A DNA stretch of 64,000 bases from Mytilus californianus. Its lineage: Eukaryota; Mollusca; Bivalvia; Mytilida; Mytilidae. Below are positions 23,601 to 38,600 of the stretch, piece by piece. Under the pieces are notes generated by a model. It searched no databases and was not told where the DNA came from. It saw only the letters and a list, made by a program, of their open reading frames with translations. The stretch is taken from assembly GCF_021869535.1 (NCBI RefSeq), contig NW_026262659.1, positions 8,060,001 through 8,124,000 on the forward strand, in the 5' to 3' direction. Both the position numbers and the translations under genes were made by a program. The first letter of the stretch is position 1. Each line of letters starts with the position of its first letter.

Positions 23601-26600
23601 GTAAATTTTTTTTGAACAAGTGATATGTATCATTAATCTTGACAAGTTGACAGTTTTGATTTGATAAACCATGTCATCCTACAACCAGTTTTATCAATCA
23701 AGATTTAGCCAAAAATAAACCTAGTCCTATTGCATTGGTCAATGTTAACTTTATATGCACACAAAATGATTTAAAATTTATCATTATATAACATATATCT
23801 ACACCTCCCCTCCTCAAAAAAAAAAACCTCAAGAGTACATGACAAAGTGGGAGAATTCAAGATTATACATGATCTGTTACCCACTTGACTTAATTGCCAG
23901 GTTATATACTACAGATTTATTTCTCTAAACCATTCAAGGGGCATTAGCTACATAATGTAAAAAAATTGAAATAGGATTTTTATGCCCCCGTCGTAGTGGA
24001 GGGGGCATTAAGTTTTACCCTTCTCTGTCTGTACGTACGTCCCAAAATTTGTTTCCATTCCCTAACTTTAGTTTGCCTGAAACCAAATGTTATGAAACTT
24101 ATACACAATGCTTATTACCACAAAACACAGATCAAGTTTGAATTTTGGTGGCGTCACTTTTACCGTTCTAGAGTTATGGCCCTTTACAAATGGAAAAATT
24201 GCTGAATTTTTCGTTTCGGTTCTCTAACTTTAGTTTGCCTCAACCAAATGTTATGAAACTTATAAACAATGCTTATTAACACAAAACTCAGATCAAGTAC
24301 AAATTTGCACTTTTGCAGTTCTTGAGTTATGTCCCTTTATAACCTTATATGCAGGCGGGACATCATCTGTGTCCCATGGACACATTCCCCATTTATTTTT
24401 TTTAGTTCAATCATTTATGAAAGTGAAACCGTGAAATGATAATTCGCTTATAGCAGCCAGTTTGTTTCAATTTTATCAAAATAAGCTAATATACATCGCT
24501 GATGAATTATTCACTTGCATTAATGTGATAAAAACAGGATACTAGGCTCCTGTCTGTTTTGGACATCCAAGTTAAGATGTCAAAGGGAGATAACTTTTTT
24601 TTTGTTTTTTTGGACAGTTGTTAGCTAGGGCTTTCCAGGATATGGGACAAGATGATAACGACCAGTATTCTGGGCTTGCTGTATACTTAGCTACAGATTA
24701 TTTTCTGGACCACCAGAGTAAAGATGTCAGATTACTGGTTGCCTGTTGTATTGCTGATGTTTTTAGAATATTTGCACCTGAGGCTCCTTATAAGGATCTT
24801 AAACACTTGAAGGTAAAGATGTATGATGTGACATTTTGGTGACCTTTTCCATTGCGTTTGTAAGAAATCAGGGCTTTTGCTGTCCTTCTGGGAATGACCG
24901 TTTGAACAGAATTGGAAATCTTTATTGTGACTGGGAGATGCATCAAATATCAGCTGACTATTAATTAAACATATTGCACTATAAATAAGGTGACTGATTG
25001 AGAGGATATTAAATTGAAATATAGAATGATTATCTGCAAGATCATGTTTGTACTGCAAATGCATAAAACAATTTCATTGCAACTTTATTGAATATACTCT
25101 AATAAATTACCTCAGTTTGTTGCTGTCATTGGTAAATTAAAATCTCATATTTTGTGGGAAAATGGATTCTTGTTTTCATTGAAATACTCCTGAAAATAGG
25201 CACTGAATATATAGGCAGGAAAAGTCTAGGAAATAGTTTATGATTTCTTCTCTTATAATAAATCTAAACAAATATCTTACAGCCACAAAACAAAGCCGTA
25301 TGAAGAACTGCCATCATGAGAAGAAAGGTAAATTATTTTTAATGCCCATGCCATAGGCAACCGGGGCATTAAGTGTTACTCTTGAGCAGGGGCATTCGTG
25401 TCCTAGACACATTCTTCTTTCATTTGAAAATTGCTTATGTATTATATTTGAATTTTAGGATATCTTTATATTCCTTGTTAAACAGTTGAGAGGTTTGGAA
25501 GACCCTGACTCACCATCATTCAAGAGATATTTTTACTTGTTAGAGGTAAATATTAAATACAGATACTTGATTACAACTTGTGAAGTTTATTAAGTTTTCC
25601 CAAAATAAAGGTGTGATTGAAGAAAAGTACAGAATTTTTTTTATTAGACTATATTTAAGTATTCTTTTTTTTGATATTGTAATTTTATTTGCATTTACGT
25701 TTTTGTTTTTGAAGAAATGATAAATTTTCCTCCTGGTTTTAATTGCAACAGGTGCTATTATGGATGGTAATATTAAAGTACATTCTCTGTAAGTTCATAC
25801 CCAAACTTATAATTGCTTGTGAGATTTGTCCCCTTTTACAGATTTAAAGTGCTTTTCTTTGGTACATCAAAGATTTAAAAAAATTGAGGTTGTTAGTTCA
25901 ATATTTACATGAAACTATCACCTCTTAATGCAAAATGACCTGGCTACCGTCCAGTATTGTTTATAGTCTGTACACCTTTCAAATCTGCATATTACATAGA
26001 CATACAGTGTAAAATTCAGATTTTCAATAAAACTACAACTTTTAGTGTAAAGTATAGGCTGAAGGGTTATCATATGTCTTACCTCTCAGTCTCTCATGTT
26101 TCATCCTCAAATCACTTACTGCCATGAATGATGTTATTATTGTTAAACCTACAAACACAATAAATAATAGTTAATGTGAAGTTCAGTGAAGTGTGCTTGC
26201 AAATCGAGATCATCAAAAAAATCCTCCCAAGTTATACCAACTGTTGTTTTATTATTGTAGAATCTTGCATGGGTCAAGTCCTTTAATATTTGTATCGAAC
26301 TGGAAGAGAACCAAGAAATCTTCTGCAGTTTGTTCCAGCTCATGTTTTCTATTGTAAGGTATGTTCAGCTGGAAAATTATAATTGATTAATCAGAACATC
26401 ACTAAAGGTCATTTTAATCTGTACGTGATATAACTGTACTGTTTTGTTCATATGTTCAAATTACTGAGTAATCAATAAAATGTATAAATTGTTCTTTAGC
26501 ACAAGATTACAGTAAAAAAAAGAAAAGCAATTAGACGTGTATACATGTGTAAAGAGAACATTAAAAAAAACAGTGCTTTTGGATACACAAAAAAAATGTG

Positions 26601-29600
26601 CAGAAAAGAAATGTTGTTTCCTGACATCATGCATCATTATATGGTAGCAGTATTCTGTCCAGTGCCTATCTACTTTGTAAAACAACAAATTCTTTATTCG
26701 AATTAGGTCAGACATGGAACAGCTGGACTTAATGCTTCAAGAAAGATTACATTCTTTGAGATCATATTGAATTAGGTGGTGTAAAAATTGTGGCCGATAG
26801 TGTCATAAATGTTTCATAAAGATTTTCATTTATTGGGAAAAGAAGAGAGACAAATTGATTTTATTCATCTATGTAAACTTTATTATAATCAATTATACAA
26901 CTTTTGTTTGTAGTGATAAGCACTCGAGCAAAGTTAAGAACTTTGTATTGGATATGTTGACTCCACTTATAACCGAGGCTGATTCTGTTTCACAAGAACT
27001 GATGGACATTATCTTGTTAAATGTTGTAGAACCCTACAAGGTAAGCTATCACCTCTTAAGGACATTATGATGGAATAGTGACTTAAGACAAGAACTTACA
27101 GACTTTTTTCTGTCAAGTAAAGTAGAAACATACACGATAAGACCCTCTAAGGGGAAAAATTGATCATAAATTACCAAGTGCTATTTGAAAGTTTCAGTAA
27201 AATTTATATTTTACCGATTTGTGAAGTTCAAGGAGGGGGATATTAAGATTTCAATGTTTTAGTAAACTGTATCATTAAACATGGACAAATTGTTTTATGT
27301 TTTCTCTTGCTCTTACAGACACAGAAAAGAGTAGCATATGCACTTGCCAAGGAGCTACTAATCAGATCCAGTAATGCTATTGAACCATATATACAAGCAG
27401 TATGTATAATATTATTTATATAATAGTTTTGCTGTATACAGTAGAAATTTATCTCCTGACATGTCCAAAGAACCAAACAAATCATTTCTAATTATAGGGA
27501 TGTATAGATTTATGGTGTAAAATTGAATAGGGATTAAAACAGGTATTCCAAAAATCCATGTTGTTGTGTAACAAGTGGTATACAAATGAATTGTGTATAC
27601 CCTAACATGCATCTCTCCTGGTATGATAATCATTTAAACTAGAAATGTGACAGTAAAGACTTGCCTAGTGTAAACATTTGCACCATGTTGAAGGCCTCAC
27701 TCTGACATCAAAATGAATATAACATCAATATAAGCTCTGTTCCTTTACTTAGGGTTTTGTTAAGTAAGGATTTTGTATCATGAATAGATACACAATATCC
27801 CCATTATCTGATATCAATAGATACACAATATCCCCATTATCTGATATCAATAGATACACAATATCCCCATTATCTGATATCAATAGATACACAATATCCC
27901 CAATCCCCATTATCTGATATCAATAGATATACAATATCCCCAATATCTGATATCAATAGATACACAATATCCCCAATATCTGATATCAATAGATACACAA
28001 TATCCCCATTATCTGATATCAATAGATACACAATATCCCCATTATCTGATATCAATAGATACACAATATCCCCAATATCTGATATCAATAGATACACAAT
28101 ATCCCCATTATCTGATATCAATAGATACACAATATCCCCATTATCTGATATCAATAGATACACAATATCCCCATTATCTGATATCAATAGATACACAATA
28201 TCCCCAATCCCCATTATCTGATATCAATAGATATACAATATCCCCAATATCTGATATCAATAGATACACAATATCCCCATTATCTGATATCAATAGATAC
28301 ACAATATCCCCATTATCTGATATCAATAGATACACAATATCCCCAATCCCCATTATCTGATATCAATAGATATACAATATCCCCAATATCTGATATCAAT
28401 AGATACACAATATCCCCAATCCCCATTATCTGATATCAATAGATATACAATATCCCCAATATCTGATATCAATAGATACACAATATCCCCAATATCTGAT
28501 ATCAATAGATACACAATATCCCCATTATCTGATATCAATAGATACACAATATCCCCATTATCTGATATCAATAGATAAACAATATCCCCAATATCTGATA
28601 TCAATAGATACACAATATCCCCATTATCTGATATCAATAGATACACAATATCCCCAATCCCCAATATCTGATATCAATAGATACACAATATCCCCAATAT
28701 CTGATATCAATAGATACACAATATCCCCATTATCTGATATCAATAGATACACAATATCCCCATTATCTGATATCAATAGATACACAATATCCCCATTATC
28801 AGATATCAATAGATACACAATATCCCCATTATCTGATATCAATAGATACACAATATCCCCATTATCAGATATCAATAGATACACAATATCCCCAATATCT
28901 GATATCAATAGATACACAATATCCCCATTATCTGATATCAATAGATACACAATATCCCCATAATCAGATATCAATAGATACACAATATCCCCATTATCTG
29001 ATATGCTGTAGCTTTAAATAAATACAAGAGCATTGTTACAGACATAAATGAAGACTAAATTATTTTTATGCCCCACCTAGGGGCATTATGTTTTCGGTCT
29101 GTGCGTCCGTTCGTCTGTCCCACTTCGGGTTGAAAAGTTTTTGGTCAAGGTAGTTTTTGATGAAGTTGAAGTCCAATCAACTTGAAACTTAGTACACATG
29201 TTCCCTATGATATGATCTTTCTAATTTTAATGCCAAATTAGAGTTTTGACCCCAATTTCACAGTCCACTGAACATAGAAAATGATAGTGCGAGTAGGGCA
29301 TCCGTGTACTATGGACACATTCTTGTTTTTATAGATTTTGTAATTAGTAATTTTTTGCAGCTAGATTGGTTTACAATGTTTTCTTGTTGTATGTTTGCAG
29401 TTTTTCAACAATACTTTGATGTTGGGCAAAAGTTCTGAAAGTGAACTATCTCACAGACTTTATGACCTAATTTATGAACTGAATCAGATTTCTCCAAATG
29501 TTTTGCTGTCAGTTCTACCCCAGCTAGAGTTTAAACTGAAGGTAAGTCTATATTTAAAATCTGTTGTTAAACTACATACATACATGCATAGAGTACCAAA

Positions 29601-32600
29601 AAAAAAAAATGTGAAAGAATGCCATGGTATTTTTTCAATACAAGCATATTGTTTTATTAATAATTTATTTTACATATATATTTATATCTCCTTCATAACA
29701 TAGATACTGACAATGACAGGTCATGTTGAAAACACATGCATGTTAATTTACATATGAAACTGCATAGGGTGATTGTATGATGCAAAGAAAGAAAAACAGC
29801 AGAAATGCAGGATCATAAATTCTAATTTCCTCGAATATCATTTCAGGTTTTTCGCCCCTCTGTTTCAAAATAATTTTAAATTTGGAGTTATATTTTTGTA
29901 CTTTAACTGTACATAAATCTCCAATATACAATTTCAGAGATGCAGATAATTTTTTTTTCCTGTCAGACATTGGGTCCTGCATGTAAGACAGTTTTGGCAG
30001 TCCAATCAACTGTTTGCCAGACCTACTTATTTTGAAAAATAATAACCAGTTTCCCAGTTGGATTAAGATATAATGCCTAAAACCTTGACTAGAACGACCA
30101 GGTTAAATAAGGATATGACCATGGGGTGGTTTAATGACTGAGGCCACATTTAATTTAAATTATCCTGTAACATCAAATAAATAAATGAGAATATTGTACT
30201 ACACTTGCCGATAAGACTTGTCTTATTAATTGGCATAAGAACAATTAGATCAAAAACAGAGACTGTGGCAAGCTACATTTACGTCAAAACGAATATGTCT
30301 GTTCACACATTAACTAAAATGAAAAAATACTCTTAGAAAACGAACATACTACTTGTTTTTGTTTAATTTAATTTACACAAATCTGGTCATTAGTTGTCCC
30401 TTAATAGAACTTTAGGTTTTCAATGCTTTTCAACTTCATAATTGATTTGGCCATCTATTGTTCCAACTGTTTTAATTCATGCACCACTAATTTGACAATT
30501 GTCATATGGTGACGAAACCCGTGTTTGTCGTACTATTACTACTAACAATGTTCTCGTTAAGGCACGTATTTGTGCCCTAAATGCATGGTTTTCTGTCTGG
30601 AAGCGCCATTGCATGAACCGTGTGTCCGAGGGACGCTTCCTGATAACACTTGCTGAGTCTTGTTATCAGAATTATCCCTCAGCTATCAAAAAGAAGCTGA
30701 AAACATGCTTCTATTCAATATTGTTACCAGAAATTTACTTTCGTTTTCATTCATTGCTATGTGTAATGATAAATCCAGAGAAATAAGAAAATAATTATGA
30801 TCACATGACATTCGCTAATTGGATAAACGCAGAGAAGATGGAAATCTGTTTACATCAGCACGTTTACTTATAACCGGCAATAAAATGTGTCATTAGAACT
30901 TTTGGTTTTCAATTCTTTTCAACTACATAATTGATTTGGAAGCCAAGGTAACCAGGACCTACAGAAATTTCAATTTTGAAGGCCCCAAACAGTAAAAATA
31001 TTTGCCGGTCATTGGGACTGACACAAAGATGTCATTTGCCAGAACCTCTTAATTTTTGTCCCCTAGGTCCGACAGGTCTGAAGATTAGCTGCATCACTGC
31101 TATTAAACTGGCATGCTTTAGATTTTAAAGAATTAAAAAAAAATAATTAAATTCTATTGAAACAAACCAATATTTGTTTTTATTTAGACAACTTTACTTA
31201 TCAATATGTAAATTTTTCAGAGTAATGAAGAAAGTGAAAGAAAACAAGTAACAAAACTTTTAGCCAAGATGTTTTCTGATGAGGGATCTAGTCTTGTAGA
31301 ACAAAATAGACCACTTTGGATTTGTTTTCTGGGAAGGTAAAACTACAAAACTAACTTATTAAAAAGAACTGGGAAGAAGGTACAAAAGGGACAATCAATA
31401 ATCAAGTCCAATAATAACAAAATAACAATGACCAAATAAAAACAAACAGATAATACATTCTACATAAGAATACACATTGAAATGAAAATAGAACAATAGA
31501 AACCCTACCAATAACATGGGTTGAACTAAGGACAGGTGCTCCAGAAGGGTAAGCAGTTCCTTCTCAACTAATGGCATTAGTAATCAGTCTTCACACTTAA
31601 CCACCACCAGTCCAGGCTTGTAAAATTGCTTTGGGGCCTGTAAAAATCATCTCTAAAACACCCAATTTTTGTAAAATTGAGCTTTTGAGTCTGTGGATTC
31701 AAAAGTTTATAGTGAAGACTGATTAGTTAGTTGGATTTCCTTAGAGCATCTGATTTAAAGTCAATTATATGTTTGCACGAGTTTTGGAATCTGGAATGCA
31801 TGGAAACTAATTCAAACTTCTTTCTGACTTTAATAAAAGACATTAATAGGATAGCTGTTTGTCTTGTTTCAATTTCTGACAGTTGTATACATTTGTGACT
31901 TTTTTCAGACATAATGACATATAAAGGATACCTGTTTGTCTCTTATTTCAGATTTAATGACATTAGTATACCTGTTCGTCAGACCTGTGTCCAGTTCTCA
32001 CAATATTTCCTTATTAATCACCCAGAAACTAATAAAGATATTGTAGAACAACTGAAATCAAGAAGCCATGATCCTGAGGAAACCATTCGTATGGAGGTTG
32101 TCAACACAGTTCTCAGCGTAGCAAAGAAAGATTTCAGTATAATTAATGAAGAATTACTTGGCTTTATAAAGGAGAGAACGCTAGATAAGAAAGTAAGAAA
32201 GATTTAAGTATAATTAATGAAGAATTACTTGGCTTTATAAAAGAGAGACCGCTAGATAAGAAAGTAGTAAAGACCTGAGTTATTGCATCTGCCAGATTAT
32301 GTGAACTGAGAAATATAACTTGTACGGATTGTTTAGAATCATAAATGCAGTATTTTCTGAAAAAGATTTTTTTTTGTAGTGTGTATACATTACACTTTTG
32401 ATGATTGGTAGGTTTCATTTGTTATATTATAATCAAATACGTACCAGCCATGATATGATGTACATGATCAATATGATTTATTTGTCTAGTTCCAAGTCAG
32501 AAGAGAGGCATTAATGGGACTTGGACAACTATACAAGAAATACACGTTTGGTGAAAAAGTAGAGGAATCGTACGTGGAGAAAGTATCATTTATTAAAGAC

Positions 32601-35600
32601 AAGATATTCCATCATTATTATCAACAAAGTAGTGATGACAGGTAATATTATAGTAACATACATTTAATACTAATAAATGTATTGTTATTCTTTGGTTTAG
32701 TGGATCAAGCATTGAATTTGCGTGTTTTTATACGCCCGTCAAATTTTTGACGGGACGTATTATGTTATACAAATGTCCGGCGTCCGTCCGTCTGTCTGTC
32801 CGTCTGTCTGTCCGGTGTAAACATGTCGCACCGTAACTTGAGAATGACTTATCCAAATTTCATGAAACTTAACATAGTTGTTTCTTATGATGGTCAAACG
32901 ATCTGTATACTTTTTGGTGAAAATAAGATTAAAACTTTTTGAGTTACTGGACTTAGTAACTAAAACAGGTGTGTGTTTTTTTTCACATGTCGCGCCGTAT
33001 CTCAAAAACAATTTATGATTATTGCTTAAAACTTTACACACTTCTTAGTTATATTAATCTTAAGATCTGTATACTTTTTGGTGATGATTCAAAATTTTAT
33101 TTTTGAGTTATTGAGTATTTTGTTAAAAAGGGGGAGGGGTTTTTCACATGTCGCGCCGTATCTCAAAAACAGTTTATGATTATTGCTTAAAACTTTACAC
33201 ACTTCTTAGTTATATTAACCTTAAGATCTGTATACTTTTTGGTTTTGATTCAAAATTTTATTTTTGAGTTATTGAGTATTTTGTAAAATAAGGGGGAGGG
33301 GTTTTTCACATGTCGCGCCATATCTCAAAAATGATTTATGATTATTGCTTAAAATTTTACACACTTCTTAGTTATATTAATCTAAAGATCTGTATACTTT
33401 TTGGTTTTGATTCAAAATTTTATTTTTGAGATATTGATTTTTTTTTTTAAAAGGGGTGTTTTCACATGTCGCGCCGTATCTCAAAAACGATTTATGATTA
33501 TTGCTTAAAATTTTACACACTTCTTAGTTATATTAATCTTAAGATCTGTATACTTTTTGGTTTTGATTCAAAATTTTATTTTATAGATATTGAGTTTTTT
33601 GTAAAAAAAAAAAGGGGGGTTTTCGCATGTCACGCCGTATGTCAGAAACTATTTATGCTTATTGCATAAAAATTCACACACAAGACGACGGGCGTATCAT
33701 GCGCTCATGGCGCAGCTGTTTATTCTTTTTGGGTTAATTTTAACCTGGAAACAGGCTATTTGCTTCTGTCAATTATCTATTAACTGCAAATGTTATTTTT
33801 AACCTCCATTAAGTTTTTATTTTCTTGTATTTTCAAATGAAGTGGATGTAAGCAATTATAGGGCTTAGGCAACTGTAGAGTTGGCTATAAAAGGCCCTGA
33901 CATATAAAATATATATCAATTCATTCATGAAGCAGTGCTATGTTGGGTCTTGATTAAGCTTCACCATAAATTTGGAAATTGGATTCATAATACATACAGG
34001 TATATTACTTTGTTTTTATTTCAGACTTTTAGTAGAGAGAGTGTTTAACACCTGTTTAGTTCCCTATAATATGCCAGAAGAAGACAGGATGAGACAATTC
34101 TTACTGTTATATTGTACCTTAGATGAACATGCAATAAAGTAAGTAGATGTGATCACAAAATATTGCCAAATGTTTCCATTTCAATATCAGTTGTTGGATA
34201 TTATTCAGTTTTCATTTGCAAGTTGCTGCAAGATGTAATTATGAAAGAAAATTGTTGAAAAAGGAATATTGGGTAAGCTGAGACATAAGACAACAACATT
34301 CCTTCTTCAGATATTCTGAGATATAAAGCCATATGTCAAATTAAAAGTGCTTTTATTGTGGTTTTTCATAATAATGTTTGTTGGTAGGTTGTCAATCATT
34401 AATCAAGATGCTCCCTGGCATTGTTTTATGTGATACTTTTGGTTATTTGCTTATATACAATAACTTTTCAATTCAACTCACCTTATATTACACTCCGTGA
34501 TCTTTTCTTGTAAGATAAAGAAATAACAGATTTTGTAGTATATACTTTATCTCTGCATTATAAAGATTTTTCTATAAATATGTATATCAATTGAAGAAAT
34601 TATTAATGATCTAGTGATAACTTCTGATATTTTGTGCAATTTTTACCATGAAGTTATAGTCACTTCAACTTGAATCTTGGTACACATGTTCGTTATGATG
34701 TGAATTTTCTGAAATATATATGCCAAATTAGGGCTTTGACCCAGAGTTCATGGAAATATGATAGTGTGATTTGGGCATTGTGTTCAATTGTCATATATGA
34801 AAGAGAAGATTTCTATAACAGCTGTCACAATTGCTTATGGGCATGCAGGAATGCCTCAACTACTTAACTGACAAGAAAAAAGAACAATATACAAAATCCT
34901 TGTTCCTTTCTTTTTTCTTCCTCCCATCCCTTTTCCACTAGAAATGCATAAAGTGTCCTGATTTCAAATATATGAAATATTTAATCGATATGAATGTTAG
35001 AACTGTTATTAGAAGCTCAATAAAAGAATTTATTTATTTTCAGAGCTTTCCAGGAAATGTTTAAACACAGAATAAGGTATGTGGTATGACAAGAAGACAT
35101 GTTGTTATAATATAAACATGCATATTACAAAAATAATAATGAAGAAAAAGGAAACATTATAATGTGCTGCAACCTTATAAAATCCAATATATGGAGATCA
35201 CCATATGGCCTTTACAATGAGCATCTACTGGTATAAACACATATATATATAGGTGTATTGAGATGCTTATCTGTGAAAATTATGACTTTATGTTAGTTTA
35301 CTAACTTGAATGCTCGGAACAGAGTCTCGATGTATTGATAATTAGATAGTTTTAATCTTGGATTTTTCTGTAATTTGATGTCATTGTGCATTGATAAAAT
35401 ATGAACATTACAGTTAAAGATTTGCATGTACACATTACACAACATCAATTGACTTTTTTCAAGAAACCAGTTTTTCATCTTGGTTTTTTATACGGCCGCA
35501 AAAAATTTTTGTGGTCGTATATTGGTATGACGTTGGCGTCGTTGTCGTCCGAAGACACATTAGTTTTCGCACTCTTACTTTAGTTTAAGTGAATGGATCT

Positions 35601-38600
35601 CAATGAAATTTTACCATACGGTTAAATACCACAAAAGGAAGGTGGGGATTGATTTTGGAGGTTATGGTACCCACAGTTAAGGAATTAGGGGCCAAAAATA
35701 AGCATTTTTGTAACTTCCAGACATAACTTGTGTGTAAGTGTATGGATCTCTCTGACATTGTACCACAAGGTTCCATATCACTAAGGGAATGCTGGGATTG
35801 ATTTTGGGGGTAATTGCCTCCAAATTTTAGGAATAAGGGGCCAAAAAGGGGCAAAAAACAAGCATATTTCTAGTTTCATGACAATAACTTGTGTGTAAGT
35901 GTACGGATCTCTCTGACATTGTATCACAAGGTTCCATATCACAAAGGGAATGCTGGGATTGATTTTGGGGGTAATTGCCTCTAAATTTTAGGAATTAAGG
36001 GCAAAAAAGGGGCAAAAAACAAGCGTTTTTCTAGTTTCATGACAATAACTTGTGTGTAAGTGTATGGATCTTTATGAAATTGTACTACAAGGTTCCATAT
36101 CACAAAGGGAAAGCTGGGTTTGAGTTTGGGGGTAATTGCCCAAAAAATTTAGGAATAAGGGGCCAAAAATAAGCATTTTTCTAGTTTCCAGACAATAACT
36201 TGTGTTCAAATGTATGGATCTCTCTGAAATTGTACTGCAAGGTACCATACCACAAAGGGAAGGCTGGGATTGATTTTGGGGGTAATTGCCTCAAAATTTT
36301 AGTAATTAGGGTCCAAAAAGGGGCAAAAAAATAAGCATTTTTCTAGTTTCAGGACAATAACTTGTGTGTAAGTGTATGGATCTTTATGAAATTGTACTGC
36401 AAGGTTCCATATCACAAAGGGAAAGCTGGGTTTGAGTTTGGGGGTAATTGCCCAAAACGTTTAGGAATTTGGGGCCAAAAAGGGGCCAAAAAACAAGCAT
36501 TTTTCTAGTTTCCAGACAATAACTTTTGTTCAAGTGTATGGATCTCTCTGAAATTGTACTGCAAGGTACCATACCACAAAGGGAAAGCTGGGATTGAGTT
36601 TGGGGGTGATGAATCTTAATGGGGTTAAAAAAAATATGGGGGGGGGGTTTCCTTTTTTTTCTTTAAAATTTTCCATTTTAAATTGGTTATTTCTGATTTA
36701 TATATAAAAGCAAATAATAATGATATGGTTTGAATAGGTAAATTAAAAATTTTCAAGTTCTTAGACCACTTTCATTCTGTGTGAGAAACCTATGCTGTGT
36801 CAAATATTTAATTACAATCCAAATTCAGTGCTGTATCAAGCTTGAATGTTGTGTCCATACTTGCCCCAACTGTTCAGGGTTCGACCTCTGCGGTCGTATC
36901 AAGCTGCGCCCCAGCGGAGCATTTTTTTGAAGAATGTATTTAACAAGTTTAATTATTTAACTAGATTTTCTTATAAGTACCAATACTGTAACAATTGGTT
37001 GTAAGAAAAACGAGTCTTCATGTTACATGTTTCTGGTCAACATGAAGAACAAACGTGTTTTGTTGCGCCTTGACAGAGTCAAAAAGCGAGACTTAGGTAT
37101 GCTCTTTCCGATGGTACTGGCTTCGTTAGCGGTGGCGTCAACAATGTATTAGTTTGTGATTGTCAGTTTAAGGGAAACCACTGGTGGTAGGTCAATGATA
37201 TTTGGTATGCAGTTGTCTTAGCATTGGCACATCTCATTTCCATGGAGATTATTTGGATCTGCCCCCTCAGTCATGGTCTATTGACTTTTGAAACTTTTAC
37301 TTAGTTTACGTGTATTAGTTTGTGATTAGGTCCGTTTATGGGGAACCACTAGTGGTAGGTCTATTTATAATTGGTATGCAGTTGTATGAGAATTGGCACA
37401 TCTCATTTCCATGGAGATTGTTTGCCCCTGTACCTTCAGTAATAGTTCATTGACTTTGAATATTTTCCATAACATTGCTGTTTTAATTTCAACATTCACC
37501 TTTTACTATCAAAATGACAAAAAGGTTGGGCATATCTCTGTGTGAACAGTTTATTTTATATTCCTCCTTGTTTTACAGTGTTAGAGCTATGATTTTGCAG
37601 ATGGTGGAAGCAATAGAACAACAAGCTTTGCTGAATCCTAGGATAGTTAGTTTGTCAAGTAAGAACTACAGGGTTTAAAACAAATCAAAAATAGCAATTC
37701 TTATAAACGATTGAACTGAATCCTAGGATAGTTAGTTTGTCAAGTAAGAACTACAGGGTTTAAACAAATCAGCAATTCTTATAAACGATGGAAACATTTG
37801 CAATTGAAACATAACAAAACTAAAGCAAAAGCAATACCTTAAAATAAAAGGAACGAATGCAGAATGACTATTTTTAAGTGCTGGTTGCTAGGCCTCTGCT
37901 AATTATCATCCTGTTTCTTTTTGATGGAAAAAATTATGTTTACAGACTTTAATGATGTGAAAATTTGGCTTTGTAATTTGCATATTCATCTTTTGACATT
38001 TCATTTGATAAAATCAACATCATTTCAGGTGAATAATAGTTTTGATACGTAGAGTTTTATTTGGAGAAAATTGTAGCATTCCATATAAAGAGAACTTAAT
38101 AAACTTGCAATTGGTGATACCTATTTTAAAAATCATAAGAATATTTCACAAGACCCACTAAAAAAAGACGTGGAAGAATCGCCTGATTGAATGGATCTGA
38201 GGAGGAACTAATAAGGTTTTATATTTTAATTGTAGGAACTTTACCAGAAACTGGAAAGGCCATAGAGCATCTAAAGAAATTTTGTCAGATAATCAAAGAT
38301 GACAAAAGACTTAGGAGCTACTTAATCAAATTACTTAGTCAAGATTGTACATGTAAAAAAGCACAAGATTTAGTGGTAATGTTTCATTAATACATTGAAT
38401 GGTTATATAATCAAAACATGTTTTTAAGAGAAATAAGTTACTTTCTTTTGTATGTCTGAATCAGTTTAGTACTTTTCTATATTTCTATACTGTGGGAGAA
38501 TTTTCTTTTTCTGTCTGAATCATTTAAGTACATTTCTATATTTCTATACTGTGGGAGGATTTTCAGTAAAGCTTTACGGACATGTATTAAATCATATGAA

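Noticed and set aside
25290-25328. Possible small exon ending aagaaag/gtaaat before exon 3
   Set aside because: Exons 2 and 3 already join in phase and match human PDS5 without a gap.
27870-28983. Long minus-strand ORFs with an 11-residue repeat ([11 protein letters not shown])
   Set aside because: They are translations of the 33-bp minisatellite whose period is a multiple of three; no start context, splice partners or composition of a real protein.
27782-29004. CRISPR-like appearance of the 33-bp array
   Set aside because: Repeats are contiguous with no unique spacers, and the DNA is animal nuclear.
30499-30786. Extra Pds5 exon
   Set aside because: No splice sites in the required phase, and exons 7 and 8 are directly contiguous in the family alignment.
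32194-32264. Possible separate alternative exon after exon 9
   Set aside because: It is a tandem copy without its own acceptor; treated as a duplicated exon end with a weak decoy donor.
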